From Burkholderia dolosa (GTDB lineage Bacteria > Pseudomonadota > Gammaproteobacteria > Burkholderiales > Burkholderiaceae): 58,652 nucleotides of DNA. The number at the start of each line of letters is the position of its first letter. The stretch's first letter is position 1. The notes beneath the pieces were generated by a model. It worked only from the letters and a program-made list of their open reading frames with translations, was not told the origin of the DNA and made no database searches. The position numbers and the translations under genes were made by a program. Below, piece after piece: positions 8,785 to 21,700 of this stretch. The DNA lies in contig NZ_CABVPR010000040.1 in assembly GCF_902499135.1 (NCBI RefSeq), forward strand, positions 1 to 58,652. Reading direction: 5' to 3'.

Positions 8785-10521
8785 TCAAAACTGCGCCGTT
8801 ATCTGAACCCCGACCGTCACGCGCGCCGTCTCGAAACCCGACGGTTTGTCAACCGGCGTACCCGCGAAGAGATCGTATGCATAGGCACCGAACCGCGTGC
8901 CGACACTGCCTTTCACGCCGACCACGGCACCGGCCAACTGCGTACCGACGAGCGCGATCGGTTGCGGACTCCATACGCGGCCGTAATCGAGTCCTGCGTA
9001 AACCGCTTGGCCCGTCTGCCCGCTTGGTGCCTGTAGCTCGTTGCGCCAGTAGAAGCCGCGCGCCGCGGCCAGCATCGTTTCGCCGTCGAAGCCGCGTACC
9101 GTATAGCGGCTGCCGATCGTCAGGTCGTCGATGTAGTACAGCGTGTTTCCGGTGTACTGGCCGTGGAACGTACCGACATAGCGGAACGGCTGCTTGCCGA
9201 TCGCGAACGGTGCCGACAGGTTCGCGTCGAGCACGGCCATCTTGAAGCGATAAGTGGGGCCGCCACCCGCCGCCAATGTATCGTTCTGTGCGCCCAATCC
9301 ACCGACGCCTTGGCGATACGCGAGCGAACCATCGAACTGTGCACCGCCGAAGTAATGCCGGTCCGTCAGGCCGAGTTCGATCATCGTGTTATTGCGGCGC
9401 TGCTGCGAAATCTCGGTGTCTTCGATAAAGCTTTGTCCGAAACGACGCGACACGCGGGCGTAGACGCCGAACACGTCGTTCTGGCTGCGCGCCAATACGC
9501 GAGCCAGCTTGAAATCGACCGTCTTCGAATTGCCGCTCGCGACGAATGTCTGGTTCACGCCGGCGATCTGTTGGTAGTACGTGTTCGTGTACGCGGACAG
9601 CGTGGCCGTCCAGTAGCCCCACGGAATCGAGTAGAAGCCGTTCCAGCCGTGCGAGCCGAGCCGCTTGTCGCCCAGTTCCAAATCCTGGCTCACGCCGATG
9701 TTGAACACGTCGTTCAGGCCAAGCGGGTTGTCGATGCCGAGCGACAGATTGCCTTGCAGCTTGCCGGTCGCGCGCGTGCCGGCGTTGTCGACCGATGCGA
9801 CGACCGTCCACGGCTTGCCGCGCTTTACGTCGAGCACGACGTCGCTTTCGCCGGGAAGCTCGCCCGGGACGATTTGCATCGATACATCCTGGCTCGATAC
9901 GCGCTTCATCTGCTCGAGACCTTGTTCGAGATCGCGCAGGTTCAGCAGTTCGCCGTCGCGGGTCGGGAAGGCGGTTTTCCAGGTGCCGCGGAGTTTTTCG
10001 TCGGCGAAGCGGACGTGGCGAATTACGCCGGGGATCAGTGAAAAATTGAGCGTTCCGGTCGACAGATCCTGTTCGGGCATTAGCACGCGCGTGGTGACGT
10101 ATCCGCGCGCCAGGATCGCTTGCGAGAGGCCCTTGACGAGCACGTCGAGACCCTGTTTTCCGATGCACTGGCCAGCATAGTGCTCAAGCCATTCACGCGC
10201 GAAGGCGAAGCGATCCATGGGCAACGCCGACGCGCCTTCTGATTTCAGCGAGGCAGGCAGCGCATCGGGTACGTCGAGCGCAAAACGGTCAATGCGAAAG
10301 CATGGCGTTTCGGATGGCAGCGCTGGATACCCTGCGCTCGCCGTTATGCTCGAACGCACCCCGGGCGCTGTGACGGTCCGTTCGCGCTCGCGCGCTTCTT
10401 CCTGCTGTCGGATTTGCTGGTCGTTGCCCGAAATGATCGGGCGAGGAACTTCTTGCGCCGACACGGCCATTGGAATCAGCCATGCGGCCGACAGCAGCAC
10501 GACCGGGGTACGGATTGTCAT
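8785..10521 (-). CDS. bcpB: Two-partner secretion outer-membrane transporter BcpB (CdiB)
   Basis: The 578-residue TpsB protein has a signal peptide (MTIRTPVVLLSAAWLIPMA), a Gln/Glu/Arg-rich helix (~30-50) that probably plugs the pore, two POTRA domains (~70-220), and a 16-strand barrel with the conserved TVRGF motif near residue 475 and a terminal Phe. It should export BcpA to the cell surface. It is the last gene of a minus-strand set in the order toxin, immunity, small lipoprotein, transporter, which is the order of Burkholderia-type CDI loci (bcpAIOB). The gap to bcpO is 24 bases. Confidence 0.93.
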   Translation of the reverse strand: MTIRTPVVLLSAAWLIPMAVSAQEVPRPIISGNDQQIRQQEEARERERTVTAPGVRSSITASAGYPALPSETPCFRIDRFALDVPDALPASLKSEGASALPMDRFAFAREWLEHYAGQCIGKQGLDVLVKGLSQAILARGYVTTRVLMPEQDLSTGTLNFSLIPGVIRHVRFADEKLRGTWKTAFPTRDGELLNLRDLEQGLEQMKRVSSQDVSMQIVPGELPGESDVVLDVKRGKPWTVVASVDNAGTRATGKLQGNLSLGIDNPLGLNDVFNIGVSQDLELGDKRLGSHGWNGFYSIPWGYWTATLSAYTNTYYQQIAGVNQTFVASGNSKTVDFKLARVLARSQNDVFGVYARVSRRFGQSFIEDTEISQQRRNNTMIELGLTDRHYFGGAQFDGSLAYRQGVGGLGAQNDTLAAGGGPTYRFKMAVLDANLSAPFAIGKQPFRYVGTFHGQYTGNTLYYIDDLTIGSRYTVRGFDGETMLAAARGFYWRNELQAPSGQTGQAVYAGLDYGRVWSPQPIALVGTQLAGAVVGVKGSVGTRFGAYAYDLFAGTPVDKPSGFETARVTVGVQITAQF

Positions 10522-10545
10522 AGATGTGGTGTTGTTCGTTCGATT

Positions 10546-10767
10546 TTATGGTTTGGGGGCTAGATGTCCCGAAATCCAAACCCATTCGGTACCGCTCCAT
10601 TTCCAAAAGCCCATGACCCAGATCGTGCTCGACCACGACGGCAATACGGGCTCCATTTCCGGCTTCGGAGGAGGACGCGGTGGTGCATCAGGTGGTACGG
10701 TCTCGCATGCAGCTAGAAGCGCGGACAATGCAAGCGCCAAGGCCACGGGCCATTTGGATTTCTTCAT
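10546..10767 (-). CDS. bcpO: BcpO small lipoprotein of the CDI locus
   Basis: The 73-residue product starts at MKKSKWP (ATG 10767); an upstream in-frame ATG at 10857 would lie inside bcpI. Its signal peptide ends in a lipobox, ALLAAC, and the mature part is proline-rich (VPPDAPPRPPPKP) followed by a Trp-rich segment (IWVMGFWKWSGTEWVWISG). Position between immunity and transporter genes, size and lipoprotein signal match BcpO of Burkholderia bcpAIOB loci. BcpO is reported to assist some CDI systems but its biochemical role is not clear. Confidence 0.85.
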   Translation of the reverse strand: MKKSKWPVALALALSALLAACETVPPDAPPRPPPKPEMEPVLPSWSSTIWVMGFWKWSGTEWVWISGHLAPKP

Positions 10768-10799
10768 CGTTGCCTCGACATGAACGCAACGTCCGTCGA

Positions 10800-11612
10800 T
10801 CACGTCTTGAACCACCGGGAGACGCGGCCAATCAGTCCTTGCGGAGGGGGCACCCAACCCGGCTTCAGAAAGTCGTAGACGTCATCGTAGTGATCAAGCG
10901 GCTTGACCGGCATCAGCCCCATTGGCACCAGTGGATGGTCGATTTCAATTGGGATGCCACGACGCCAGCAAATTTTTGTCTCGAGCGTCCCAAGGTATGA
11001 GATGAAATTTTCCAAATCTGGCCAAACGCATTTGACGTTTGCGTGCCGCTTCTCGATCAACGCTCTCAACCCAGCCGCATCCCGCGCGAGAAGCAATGAG
11101 AAAAAATACTCACCATTCGAGATAGCCTGCCGATCGGCCTTGGTTCCATTTCTGCGCACGTCCTCGATCAGGGCTTCCAACTCCTGATCCTTGCCCAAGA
11201 TCGCAACCTTAAATCTATATTGGAATGCTGCTGCCGATTTTGGATCATTTTTTCCATTTAACAGTGCTGATGTTTCCACCTGCGCCGCCGTCTCAATAAC
11301 ACTTTCGTTATCGGACAAGATTGCACAGAGCAGCTCAAGTCCTGTGGTGAAGCTAGCGCCCCCATCTAAATTACAACTTTCCACGGACAACTTCGATGAA
11401 AGATAAAAATTCTGCTTGCTCGTTTCTATGTTTTCTTTTCCAAAATATTCGTAAACCGCCTGTGCTCTTGCACGACTGGCCAATCCCACATAAATCGCAC
11501 CAAGACGAACCCTGTCCCTTCGATAAAGTATCGAATTGACAAGATCAGGAATTCTTTTATTCTCTAGATTTACAAAATCAGCGAGCTCACTTATCTCGGC
11601 TCTACTTGTCAT
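10800..11612 (-). CDS. bcpI: BcpI immunity protein
   Basis: The 270-residue protein lacks a signal peptide, as expected for immunity to a toxin acting in the cytoplasm. It begins in the last codons of bcpA (ATGA overlap, 11609-11612), so the two are translationally coupled. Predicted structure is mostly helical with a conserved-looking Trp in KCVWPDLENF. It loosely resembles Imm49-type immunity proteins, but I cannot confirm that family. Base composition is far below the neighbourhood: I count 20 G+C of 60 at 11401-11460. This fits the exchange of toxin tip and immunity gene as one cassette. Confidence 0.85.
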   Translation of the reverse strand: MTSRAEISELADFVNLENKRIPDLVNSILYRRDRVRLGAIYVGLASRARAQAVYEYFGKENIETSKQNFYLSSKLSVESCNLDGGASFTTGLELLCAILSDNESVIETAAQVETSALLNGKNDPKSAAAFQYRFKVAILGKDQELEALIEDVRRNGTKADRQAISNGEYFFSLLLARDAAGLRALIEKRHANVKCVWPDLENFISYLGTLETKICWRRGIPIEIDHPLVPMGLMPVKPLDHYDDVYDFLKPGWVPPPQGLIGRVSRWFKT

Positions 11613-12721
11613 TTCGAACCCCTTGGAATCTTGACAATCACCATCCCATTTGAATCAACCCCAGAAACCAATTTCACGAGCTTGCCCTCTTCAAAAGCTT
11701 TCTCGATGATTGATCCTGTTTTTACCAAATCTGGATCTTTCGATTTCTTTAGTGTTTGAAATGAATTTCTTACCCATTCGTCAGTTTGCTGGGTCGGAAG
11801 CCCAGTCGCGGGATTTTCTGGATTCAAGCTAATCGATCCAGGTCCGTTCAGCGGTTTTACTTCATTAATGTAAACCGTGTCTCCCTTGACGTAGACACCA
11901 TCAAAGCAGTTGGCGCCGCACTTCCCGTCCAGCGGTGTAAACCCATTCCGCACGAAGTAGTTATTCGACACATACTCGCGGGCCTGCCCCTGCAAATCCT
12001 TCGACGGGAGCTGGTCGAGTTGTGATAGCACGCCTTGTTCCGCAGTATTCAATTTCACCGGCATGCTCTCCATCGTCACCTTGCCGGTGCTGATGAACCC
12101 TTTGCCCGTCGGATTCACCGGTCCCGCCAACCAGATGTCGATCGACTCTCCCACGCGCGCTACCGTCGACGTAATCTTGTTCGCAAGGATACCGCCGATG
12201 ACCGTTTCCTCGATCGTGTAATCGGGTTTCACGGAGCCGTTTTGCGTGGCGAAGGAATCCAGCCGATTCTGATCGCGCTGGCTTGCACCCGGCACGATGG
12301 AGTCGGGCAGCGAACCCAGCCCGGAGTTCAAGTACCGATCCGAACGTTGCGTGGGCGTCGCACTGAAATACGTCTGAGCCGAACCGTCGGAGACGATAGG
12401 CGAACCGCGTACCAGAATCGGCTTGCCCATATACTGCGACAACATGTCTTGCGCTGTCTGAAGGTTCGCCAGGTAGGAGCTCAGCCCACCCATTGCGCCT
12501 TCGCTGGTCGGATTGTTCGCTGTCTGGATCAGCGTTTGAAGATACGCCATGTTCTCCTTATTGGCAGTATCGTCGACCATTCCCTTCGCCGCCCGTTCGA
12601 GCATGTCGGTCCAATAGATCGTTGCCTTCGCCACACAACTTGAGTCGCCGCGGCATACGGCCTGAGCCTTTTCCTTCGCGAGTTGTTCGACAATCCTCAC
12701 TTCTTCCACGTGAAGCTGTCG
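11609..12721 (-). other. BcpA-CT toxin region, PD-(D/E)XK nuclease-like tip
   Basis: This region follows the NNELYN junction (residues 3010-3379). Its first ~90 residues are helical and contain a Cys pair (CRGDSSC); they probably mediate entry to the cytoplasm. The last ~140 residues contain GQAREYVSNNYF, then FDGVYVKGDTVYINEVKP, which fits a PD-(D/E)XK core with Asp3283, Glu3296 and Lys3298. Related Burkholderia toxins use this fold to cut tRNA or DNA; the E-x-K pair is the one required in the B. thailandensis protein. Base composition drops towards the 3' end, matching bcpI. Nuclease activity is inferred. Confidence 0.75.
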
Positions 12722-15700
12722 ATTGTAAAGCTCGTTGTTGATCGCCGAACCTGCGCCGGCCAGCGCACCGGATGAGCCGCCACCCGCAAGTGCACCAGCC
12801 GCCGCACCGCCCGCAGTCGCCACGATCTCGTTGAGCGCATTTCGCGCGGCGGCCTGCGCGCTCAACGGCAACTGGCTCACCATCTGATCGATAATCGGCT
12901 GCGCGAGCGACTGCAACACATCTCCCGCCAACGAACCAGCAACCGCTCCGCCAATGTTGCCGCCGGACAGCGCTGCCCCGATCGCCGCCACAGCGGCGTG
13001 CAGCGCGTCGCGACCCGCACCGCCCTCGCCGAACAGCGCCTTCATCTGCGGGCTGCTGTTTTCCAGTTGCGTCGCCGCCTCGGCCACCGCGAAGGTCGCA
13101 ACCTTGCCAAACGCCTGCGCGAAAGCCATATTGTTCTGGACCTTCTGCAGGTTGAACGTATTCTCGACAGTTTGGTTCGCGTTCGCGGTGTCGCGCGACA
13201 AACCGGACGTGCTGTCCGTGCCGTTCTGCTCATCCGATTTCACGACGATCTTCGCCGGACTGACCGCGGCGTGCGTGACACCGCTTGCACTATCGCCCGT
13301 CTGCGCGAAGCTCGGCCCACCCGACGTCGAAAACCCTTCCGACGATCCCGAGTACGACATCTTGTTCTGAATGTCAGTAAATCCGAGACTGCCGGTCGTC
13401 AACGTATTGCTATCAGCCGGAGCGGCGCTCGCGATCTGCGCGCCGTTGAGTTGCGTGTGGCCCGCCACGTTGACATCGAATCCTTCCTTGCCTGCAACGA
13501 TGCCGGTTTGCTGGTTCACCGACGCATAGTCCGCGTCGATACTGGTATGGCCGATCGACGCGTCTACGCCACCACCGTAGCCGAATGTGAAGCTGCCGCT
13601 GACGCCGGTGTTGTGCTGGTTGCTGCTGTAGTTCGACGTATCTTGAAGGCTCGTCATCGTCAGGTCACCGCCGATATCCGCCTTGACCTTGTCGCCCGAC
13701 ACCTTGGCGCCCGACAGCGTCGTGTCACCGCCCGACTTCATCGTCAGCGTATTACCCGCCGCCACCGTCGTGTTGGTTTGCGTAGCACTGTCACCATTGC
13801 CCTGGCCGTGCGAGTTCGAACCATTCGCAAAAACGCTGATGCCCGTGTTTTTGCCCACCCCGATTGCGACGCCCGCATTCCAGCCGGACGAACTGTTCGA
13901 ACTCGTGTTCCGCTCCGTACTCTGCGCGCTTTGCAACGTAATCGCGTTGTTGGCATCGAGCGTGACGTTCTTGCCGAGCACTGACGCGCCGGTCATCGCG
14001 ATATTGCCGGTGCCTGCCTGAGTATTTCCGTTCGCATCCGGCGTGCCGGTCGCGACAATGGCGACGTTGCCGTTACCGATGATCGATGACCCCTTCGCAT
14101 CCGAGACCGATATCGTCGAATTGCTGCTGCTATGGTTCGATCCGATGCTGAGTTGTACCTGAATGCCCTTGGCGGCCTCACTCACATTACCGTTCGACAG
14201 CGCATTGGCCGCGTCCTTGATCGCGCCACGGTTCTGGTATGCCTGCTCGGCCGCTGCCACGGCTTGCACTGCCGCGAGACGCGAATCACCCGACTGCTGA
14301 CCTTGGCGGACCGCGCTCGCCATCGACTGCCCAAGTCCAACCAGGCCGCCGCCCAATCCGACGCTCAATCCCGATTGACTGAATTGCTGCGATTGCGCGT
14401 CGTTGTAGGTATCGTAGGCAGCGTTCACAGTCACGTTCTGTGCCGTGATGCCGACGTCCTGAGCGGCAACGACCGTACTGCCCGTAATCGTTGCATCCTT
14501 GCCTGCTTGGATCGTGACATTGCCTTGCGACGATCCAATCACGCTGCCGCGATTCGTGACCGAACTTGCTTGGTCTTGCTGTGCCGTCGAGCGCGAACCC
14601 ACCGTCACCGACAAACCACCGTTCGTGAGAAGACCCGATTCCTTCTTCTCGTAATAGCTGGAGGATTGAACCGCGTCTTGCGCGGTCTGTATGTTGACGT
14701 CGCGTTTCGCCTGCAAAGTGACGTCGTTCGTGCCAACGATGTTGCTGCCTGTCACGTTGATGTCTCGGTTGCTGACAATGCTTACGCCGTCGGCCGACAC
14801 TGTGCTGCCCTGACGATAGGACGCCGTCTGATCGATCCCACTCGCGATCTGTGCGCCACTGACAACATTGCTGTGGCTGTGCGTTTCATGCGAGCTATAT
14901 TCGCGTGCCTCGGTCGCGGCACCCACATTGACGTCACCGTTCGCCAACAGATTCGCATTGCCCTTTTCCAGACTGATCGTGCTGCCGCTGATTGTAAGGT
15001 CCTTGCTCGACGCCAACGTAACGGTATCGCCGCCCTTGAGTGTCGTGCCCGTCAGCATCTGGTCCGACGCGTGCAGCGTCTCCGCATAGCTACCGTGACC
15101 GTCGCTGCCCGAACTGTTGCTGTTGACCGTCGACGTCGCACTCGCCGCGCCAAGCGTGATGTTGCCCTTTGCGGCAATCGTCCCTCCCTGACCAAGGTCA
15201 ATCTGCGCGCCCTTTGCCGTCAGGTCGCCGCCGACGCCGATGCTCGACTGCCCACCCACCTTCACCGAACTCCCGACAACGCTGTTGAGATCGGTGTTCG
15301 ACACACCATTCGCGCGCTGGACGATCTTGTGCTCGCCAACCTGCTGCGTGCCGAGCGTCCAGTCGCCGCCGACGTTCGCGCCGAGATTGCCGCCGACCGT
15401 CAGGCTGCCTGCATTCTGCTGAAAGTTCCCGCCGGTCGTGATCGACGCATCGCCGACCACATCGAGCTGCGCGGTCGGCCCGAGCGTCGTCTTGGCGCTC
15501 GTCGCGCCGTCGCGGCTTACCTCGGTACTGGTGTTCGTCGCGGTGTTCAGAATCAGGTCGCCGCCTGCGTTCAGATTCAAGCTGCCGGCTTTCACCTTGG
15601 CCGACGTCAAATCGACCTGACCGTCTGTCGTCAGCGACATCAGCCCGCCGCTTTGCAGCGCGCCGAACGCGTTGTCGATCTGCTTGCCCTGAATCGACAG

Positions 15701-18700
15701 CGTGTTGTCGGCCTTCACCGTGCCGCCGTTCGTGAAGTTCTGCGCGTCCTTCAGATCGATGTCGGTGGCGGTGATCAGCGGACCATTGACGTTCTGCTGG
15801 TTGGCCTGTGCGAGATACACGACCGGCACGAGCACCGACTGACCGTCGACCACGCGCGTTTCCATCATGATCACGTTGCCGGTGAGCTTCGATACCTGAT
15901 CGGCGGACAGGCTCGCGCCGACCGGCAAATCGAGCGATTTCGCCAGATCGGCCCCGGCCCCCATCAGCGACTGGTACATCGTCTGCAAATCCGTGTACGG
16001 ACCGAGCACAGCCTTGCCCGTGAGCGCCGTTACCTCGTTTCTGACGAGTTGCTGCTCGTAGAATCCGTCGCCAAGACGCTTCGGGATATGCGTCAAATCG
16101 ACGCCGATCTGATTGAAAAAGTAGTCGCTCGACAGGAAGTTCTTCTGATTCGTGAACGCCGGGTTCGTCTCGATCACGTAGCTCGCGTTCGGCGACGGAT
16201 TCGGCCTGTACAACCCGCCCTGCGGAATCGCGAGATTGTTCAGCACGTTTTGCGCCGTGGCGCTGGCGATGATCGGGCTGACCGGCTGAACGGGCTTGCC
16301 GGTCACGGTCGCGCCTTTCGCGCCTGCGCCCGACACCTGCCCCGTCATCATGCCGCCCGACGTTTTCGACACGGCGGCGTTGCCGCTCAGGCTTCCAAAC
16401 GTCAGGCCCGGCACTTCCTGGCCGGGAAGCAAGCCGAGCGACGGAAGCGACGCATTGCCCGCCGTGTTGTTGATGCTGACGCCCGTGCCCGAGATCGTGC
16501 CGTTCGAGCCCAACGTCGAGTCGTAACCGGCGATCGCATACTTCTTGACATCGGCCGGCGCGGCCTGGGTGTAGCCGCCGGGACGGCCGCCGACAAACGG
16601 CATGTCGCCGAACGGCAGCGTCCAGTTGTGCTCGGTGTTGTCGTAGTTGTTGTAGTGGTAGTAGCCCGAATACGTGACGGTCACGGCCGGCGCCTGCTGG
16701 CCGGACGCCGCCCAACCGTCGCCGTCGTAATGCTGCGGCATATCGACGTTCCCCACGGCCGTGATGTGGCTCCAGTAGTTCTGCAGGTTCCCGACCGTCG
16801 TCGCATTGATATTGCCGCCGGACACGATCTGACCGACAGCACTCAGCGCCGTAATCGTGTTCGCGACCGCCGTGCCGGTATACGTCGTGTACTGGTAGCC
16901 GCTATTCCACTGGCCGCCGTTTGGCGGAACGGTGAACACGCCGCCCGGCTGAGCCTGCAGCTTCGCGATGATCGGTGCCGGATCGTAATCCGGATAGTTC
17001 GGATCGCGCGAGAGGTTGATCCAATGGACGTTCTGACCGCTACAAGCGTCCATGTAGTAAGCGACACACCCCGACATGCTGATGCCCAGTTGCTCGAGCA
17101 CGGCGGGATCGACGCTTGTGGTCGCACCCGACGTCTGCATCTGGCGACGCGTGTTCGTAACACGATCCGCATGCAGCTCCATGTCGCCGCCGGACTGAAC
17201 CAACGCCGACGCATTGTTGACCAGCGCCGCATTCGTGTAATTGCCGCCTGCATCCTTGCCGCCGGCCAGTACGACCTTGCCCATGCCGAAAATGGCTGTC
17301 GTGGCCATCGTATCGGCGGACGACGTATCGTCCCGGTTCTCGATGTCGCGAGCGAGCACCTCGAGCGTGCCGTTGGCGTCGGACCCGCCGATCAGCGCAG
17401 TCGGACCGACGTTCGAAATCGTATCGGTTGCATTGAGCGACGCACTCGCGCCGACGAGCGCACCCGTGTTGAACAGATTCGCCGATTGCGTCCGCAACAG
17501 TCCACCTGCCGTCAGCGCGCCGACGTTCACGACGTTGCCTGCATTGACGCTCAGGTTGTTCACCGACTGCAGGTTCGCGTAGTTCGTGAAGGTGCCGGGC
17601 AGCGTGAACGTGAGATCGTGACCGACGTTGAACTGTGTGTCGGACGTCGACACGTAGTCGCCCTGCAGATTCACGTTCACGTCGCGTGCCGCACCGTACG
17701 CGCCGCCGCCGAGCAACGTGGCGGCCGACATCGTCAGATTGCGCGTCGAACTGACTCGGCCGTTCGTGTTCGTGATCGCACCGCCTGTCGCCACGTTCAC
17801 GTCGCCGCTCGTGTTGGCGACATTGCCGATCGCGCCGCCGCTGTTGTCAATGGCGTTTGCGCTCACATGCAGCGACCCGCCGCTGAGCTGACCGCCTTGC
17901 GTGTTACTGATCGATGCAGCGCCGATGGTGACATCGCCGTTGCCGGTGATTGCACCCATGCCCGATACGTTGCCGGCATGGCTGTTCGCGATCCAGGCCC
18001 CGCCCTGGACGTTCATTCGGCCCGCACCGAGATCGACGATCGCGCCGTCCGTGTTGTCGAGCGACGCAGCCCGAAGATCGAGCGTACTCGCGTCGCCGGC
18101 CGTCGACTGGCCCGCCTGCATATGGCCGCCGCGGTTGGATATTGCGCCGCCCGCCGTCAGCGATAGCGAAGCGGTGGAGCGCAGCAGGCCCTGCGTGTTG
18201 TTCACGTCGCCGCCGATCGTCGCGTTTACACCGCGTTGCGCGGCGAGGATCCCGTTCGCGTTGTTCCAGCTGCCCGCGCTGACGGCGGCCTGTCCCTTCG
18301 TTACGATGGTGCCCGACGCATTGTTCAGCGCGTTCGCTCCATTGCCCGGCGCGATCGTCAGCGTACCGGTACCGGCATGCGTGATCGTTCCGCCCGCATT
18401 GTTCAGCGCGCCAGGCTTGAGCGTCAGGTCGGTACTGTTGGTCTGAATCACGCCGGCCGACGAGTTGTCGAGTGTGCCGCTGACGTCGACGGCCATCGCC
18501 GACGTTCCGTATTGCGTAATCGAGCCGCTATGGTTCGTCAGGTTCGCCGCGGTCAATGCAAGCTGGTTTGCCTCCAGCCTGCCTTGGCTGTTATCGAGCA
18601 GATTGCTTGCCTTCACAACGAGATTCGGTGCGACGATCGACCCTTGCTTGTTCGTCATCGTCGCGGTCTGAATCGTCGCATTCGCGCTCGCACCGATTTG

Positions 18701-21700
18701 TCCGGCGTCGTTGACGAGCATACCGGCGGTCACGCCGAGGTCCGTACTGGACAACAATTTGCCGCTCGCGTTGTTCAGCGTTCCGCTGACTTCCGCCGTC
18801 AAGCCGTTCTGTGCAGTGATCGAACCTGCCGTGTTGTCGAAGGTCGCCGACCGGGCGTCGATCCGGCCGTTGCCGACGATCTTCCCGCCCGCATTGCTGA
18901 CCGCATTCGCCCCGTTGCCGAGCGTCAGCGTGCCCGTCCCGACATGCGTGATCGTGCCGCCATCGTTGATCAGCTTCGCAGGCGACAGCGTCAGGTCCGT
19001 ACTGCGGGTCTGGATCACGCCGCCCGCCGAATTGTCGATCGTGTCGCTGACGTCGACGTTCATCGCCGACGCGCCATACTGCGTGATCGTCCCGTTATGG
19101 TTCGTCAGATTCGGCGCGGTCAATGCGAGCTGATTCGCCTCCAGCGTGCCTCGACTGTTGTCGAGCAATTCGCTCGCGCTCACGCTCAGCGTCGACGCGG
19201 CGATCGACCCGCCGCTGTTCGTCATCGATCGGTTCTCGATCGACGCATTCGTATTCGCGCTGATCCGCCCGCCGTCGTTTTTCAGCGTGCCGCCTGCGAT
19301 GTCGAGGTCGGCATTGGACAGCAGCTTGCCTCCGGTGTTGTCGAGTGCGCTGCCGACGGTAGCCGTCAAGCCGGTTTGGCTGCCGATCACGCCCGTCGCA
19401 TTGCTCAGCGTTCCGGTTCGAACCGCGACACGCCCGTTGCCGGTAATAGTGCCGCCGACATTCGACACCCGGCCCGTTCCGTTATCGATGGTCAACGTAC
19501 CGTTGCCGGCATGGGCGATCGTGCCGCCGTCGTTGACGACGGCCGCCGCGCCGAGCGTCAGGTCGGTACTGTTGGTTTGCAACGTACCGCCGTTCGAATT
19601 GTCGAGCGTGCCCGACACGTTGACGGCCATCGCACCGGTACCGCTCTGCGTGATGGAGCCGCCGTGATTCACGAGTGTCGTGGCATTGAACGACACTTGA
19701 TCGGCCTGCACGGTGCCCGCACTGTTGTCGAGCATCGTCGCGCCGACCGTCGCCGTCCGGCCGACGATCGAGCCGCCATTGTTCGTGAGTCGCGCGCCGG
19801 CATCGACTGCAACGTTCTGCGCAGCCTGCAGCGTGCCGCTACCGTTGTCGACTGCCTGCGCCGCGACGCGCAGATTCGTGTTGGACGTGATCGCACCGCG
19901 ATTGACCACCGTGCCGCCCTGCACGATCACATCGCCATTCCCGCCGATCACGCCGCCTTGCGCGCCGCCCGCGGTCGTGCCGGCTGCGTTCGTCAGCTGA
20001 CCGGTCGCGCTCACGGTCAGTCCATCGCCATTGAGCGAAGTGATCCGGCCGGCCGTATTGTCGATCGTGTTCCCGTCGAGCGCCGCACGCCCGGCGCTCT
20101 GAATCGTGCCCTGGTTGTTCGCGACGGCACCGCCATGCATATCGATCGTGCTTTGCGAGACGATCTCGCCCGCCTGATTGGCGAGCTGGCCGGCAACGTT
20201 GACCGACAGCGAGCCTTGCGACGACACCTTGCCGCCCTGGTTCGACAGGTTGCCGCCGGTCAGCGTCATGTTGCCGCCGCTCGACAGGGTGCCGCGGTCG
20301 TTGACCACCGTGCCTGAAGCGTTTGCCGACACGGTACCTTGAGCACTCGTCGTCGCGTTCGCCAGATTCACGTCGCCGGCCACGGCGTTCAGCGACAGAT
20401 TGCCGTTCGCCGCCGTCTGGCCGCCGGCGAGATTCACGGCGGCGCCGGTCAGCGAAGCGCTACCGCCCGCTACGTTCTGGCCGACCGCGCTCAACCGGCC
20501 CGACGTCGTCACGCTCAAATCGCCGCCGTGCGCGACGGAACCGTCGTTGTTCACGCCCGCGCCCAGCGTACCGGTCGAATCGACGCTGCCGGCATTGACC
20601 GCCGTATTTTGCTGCGCAGCCAGCGTCCCGCTGTTCGTCAGATCGGCGCCGGTGCCGGCCGACAGCGACTGCTGCGCGTACGTCGTGCCGCTATTCTGGA
20701 TTCCGCCTGCAGCCGACATCGCGACGTTGCCGCTCGCGGTCGTCTTGCCGGTGAGCACCAGTCGCCCGTCCGACTGCAACGTCAGATCGCCCGCCTGTGC
20801 CGCGATCGTGCCCGCGTTCGCCACACCGACACCTGCAGCGTTGCCGACCAGAAACACCCGGTTCGCGTACATCCCGCCCAGTTGCGCGACGTCGATCGCG
20901 ACGGCCGGCGCCGCGCCGTCGCCCTGGATCGGCGTCGCGGCAAGCGTGTCGTGATCGACGCGGCTCGAGCCGGCGATCACGTTCAGATTCTTCGCATAGA
21001 TCGCCGCATTGGCCTGAACGGCACGCGCAATGATGTCGGTCTGATCTACGGTCGATGCGTCCAGACCCGCGCCTTGCACGGTCACCAGGCCGCGATTCAC
21101 GTTGAAGCCCGTCAGCGAACCGTCCGCGCCGAACTGCGGCACACCGGTCGTCAGAACGGCACGCGACGTATTGATGAAACCGCCGCCGTCGACGACGATC
21201 CCGGCCGGATTGGCGAGCACGATCTCCGCGCGGCTTCCCGCGATCTCGACATACCCTTTGATCTGGCTGGCTGCCGTGCTGTCGACCTGGTTGACGATGA
21301 TGCGCGCCGCCTGCCCCGCGCTCAGGTTCGAATTGCCGTTGATATAGCCGGCTTGCTGCGTGTTGACGATCGTCGACGCGTTGTTCAGGATCGCGCCGTT
21401 CTTCTGAACGTCGAACTGGTTGTAAGTGTTGAGCGACACGCCGGCGGCGCTCGGCTTGTTGATGTTGACTTGTGGCAGGCCGTTGGGCGTCTGCACCACC
21501 GCGGGCGCGTGAGGCCCCGCGCCGACGATCTGCGCATTCGCCCACATCGGACTCATGCCGGCTGCAACCAGCGCGCCGAATGCAGCGACCCGTAACGCGA
21601 ACATCGCCGGCGGATGCCCATTGCCGCGCTTCACTGCACGGCGAGTCTCGCCCGTATTTGTTTTCCCCGTCCTGCTGGCCGTCTCTTCGACGGCAACCAG

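Noticed and set aside
14132-18166. A 1344-residue open frame on the plus strand opposite bcpA
   Set aside because: It is the shadow of the high-GC repeat-rich bcpA gene; it has no domains, no ribosome site and an Arg/Ala/Val-biased composition.
18236-20317. A 693-residue plus-strand frame opposite bcpA
   Set aside because: It mirrors the FHA repeats and has no independent signature.
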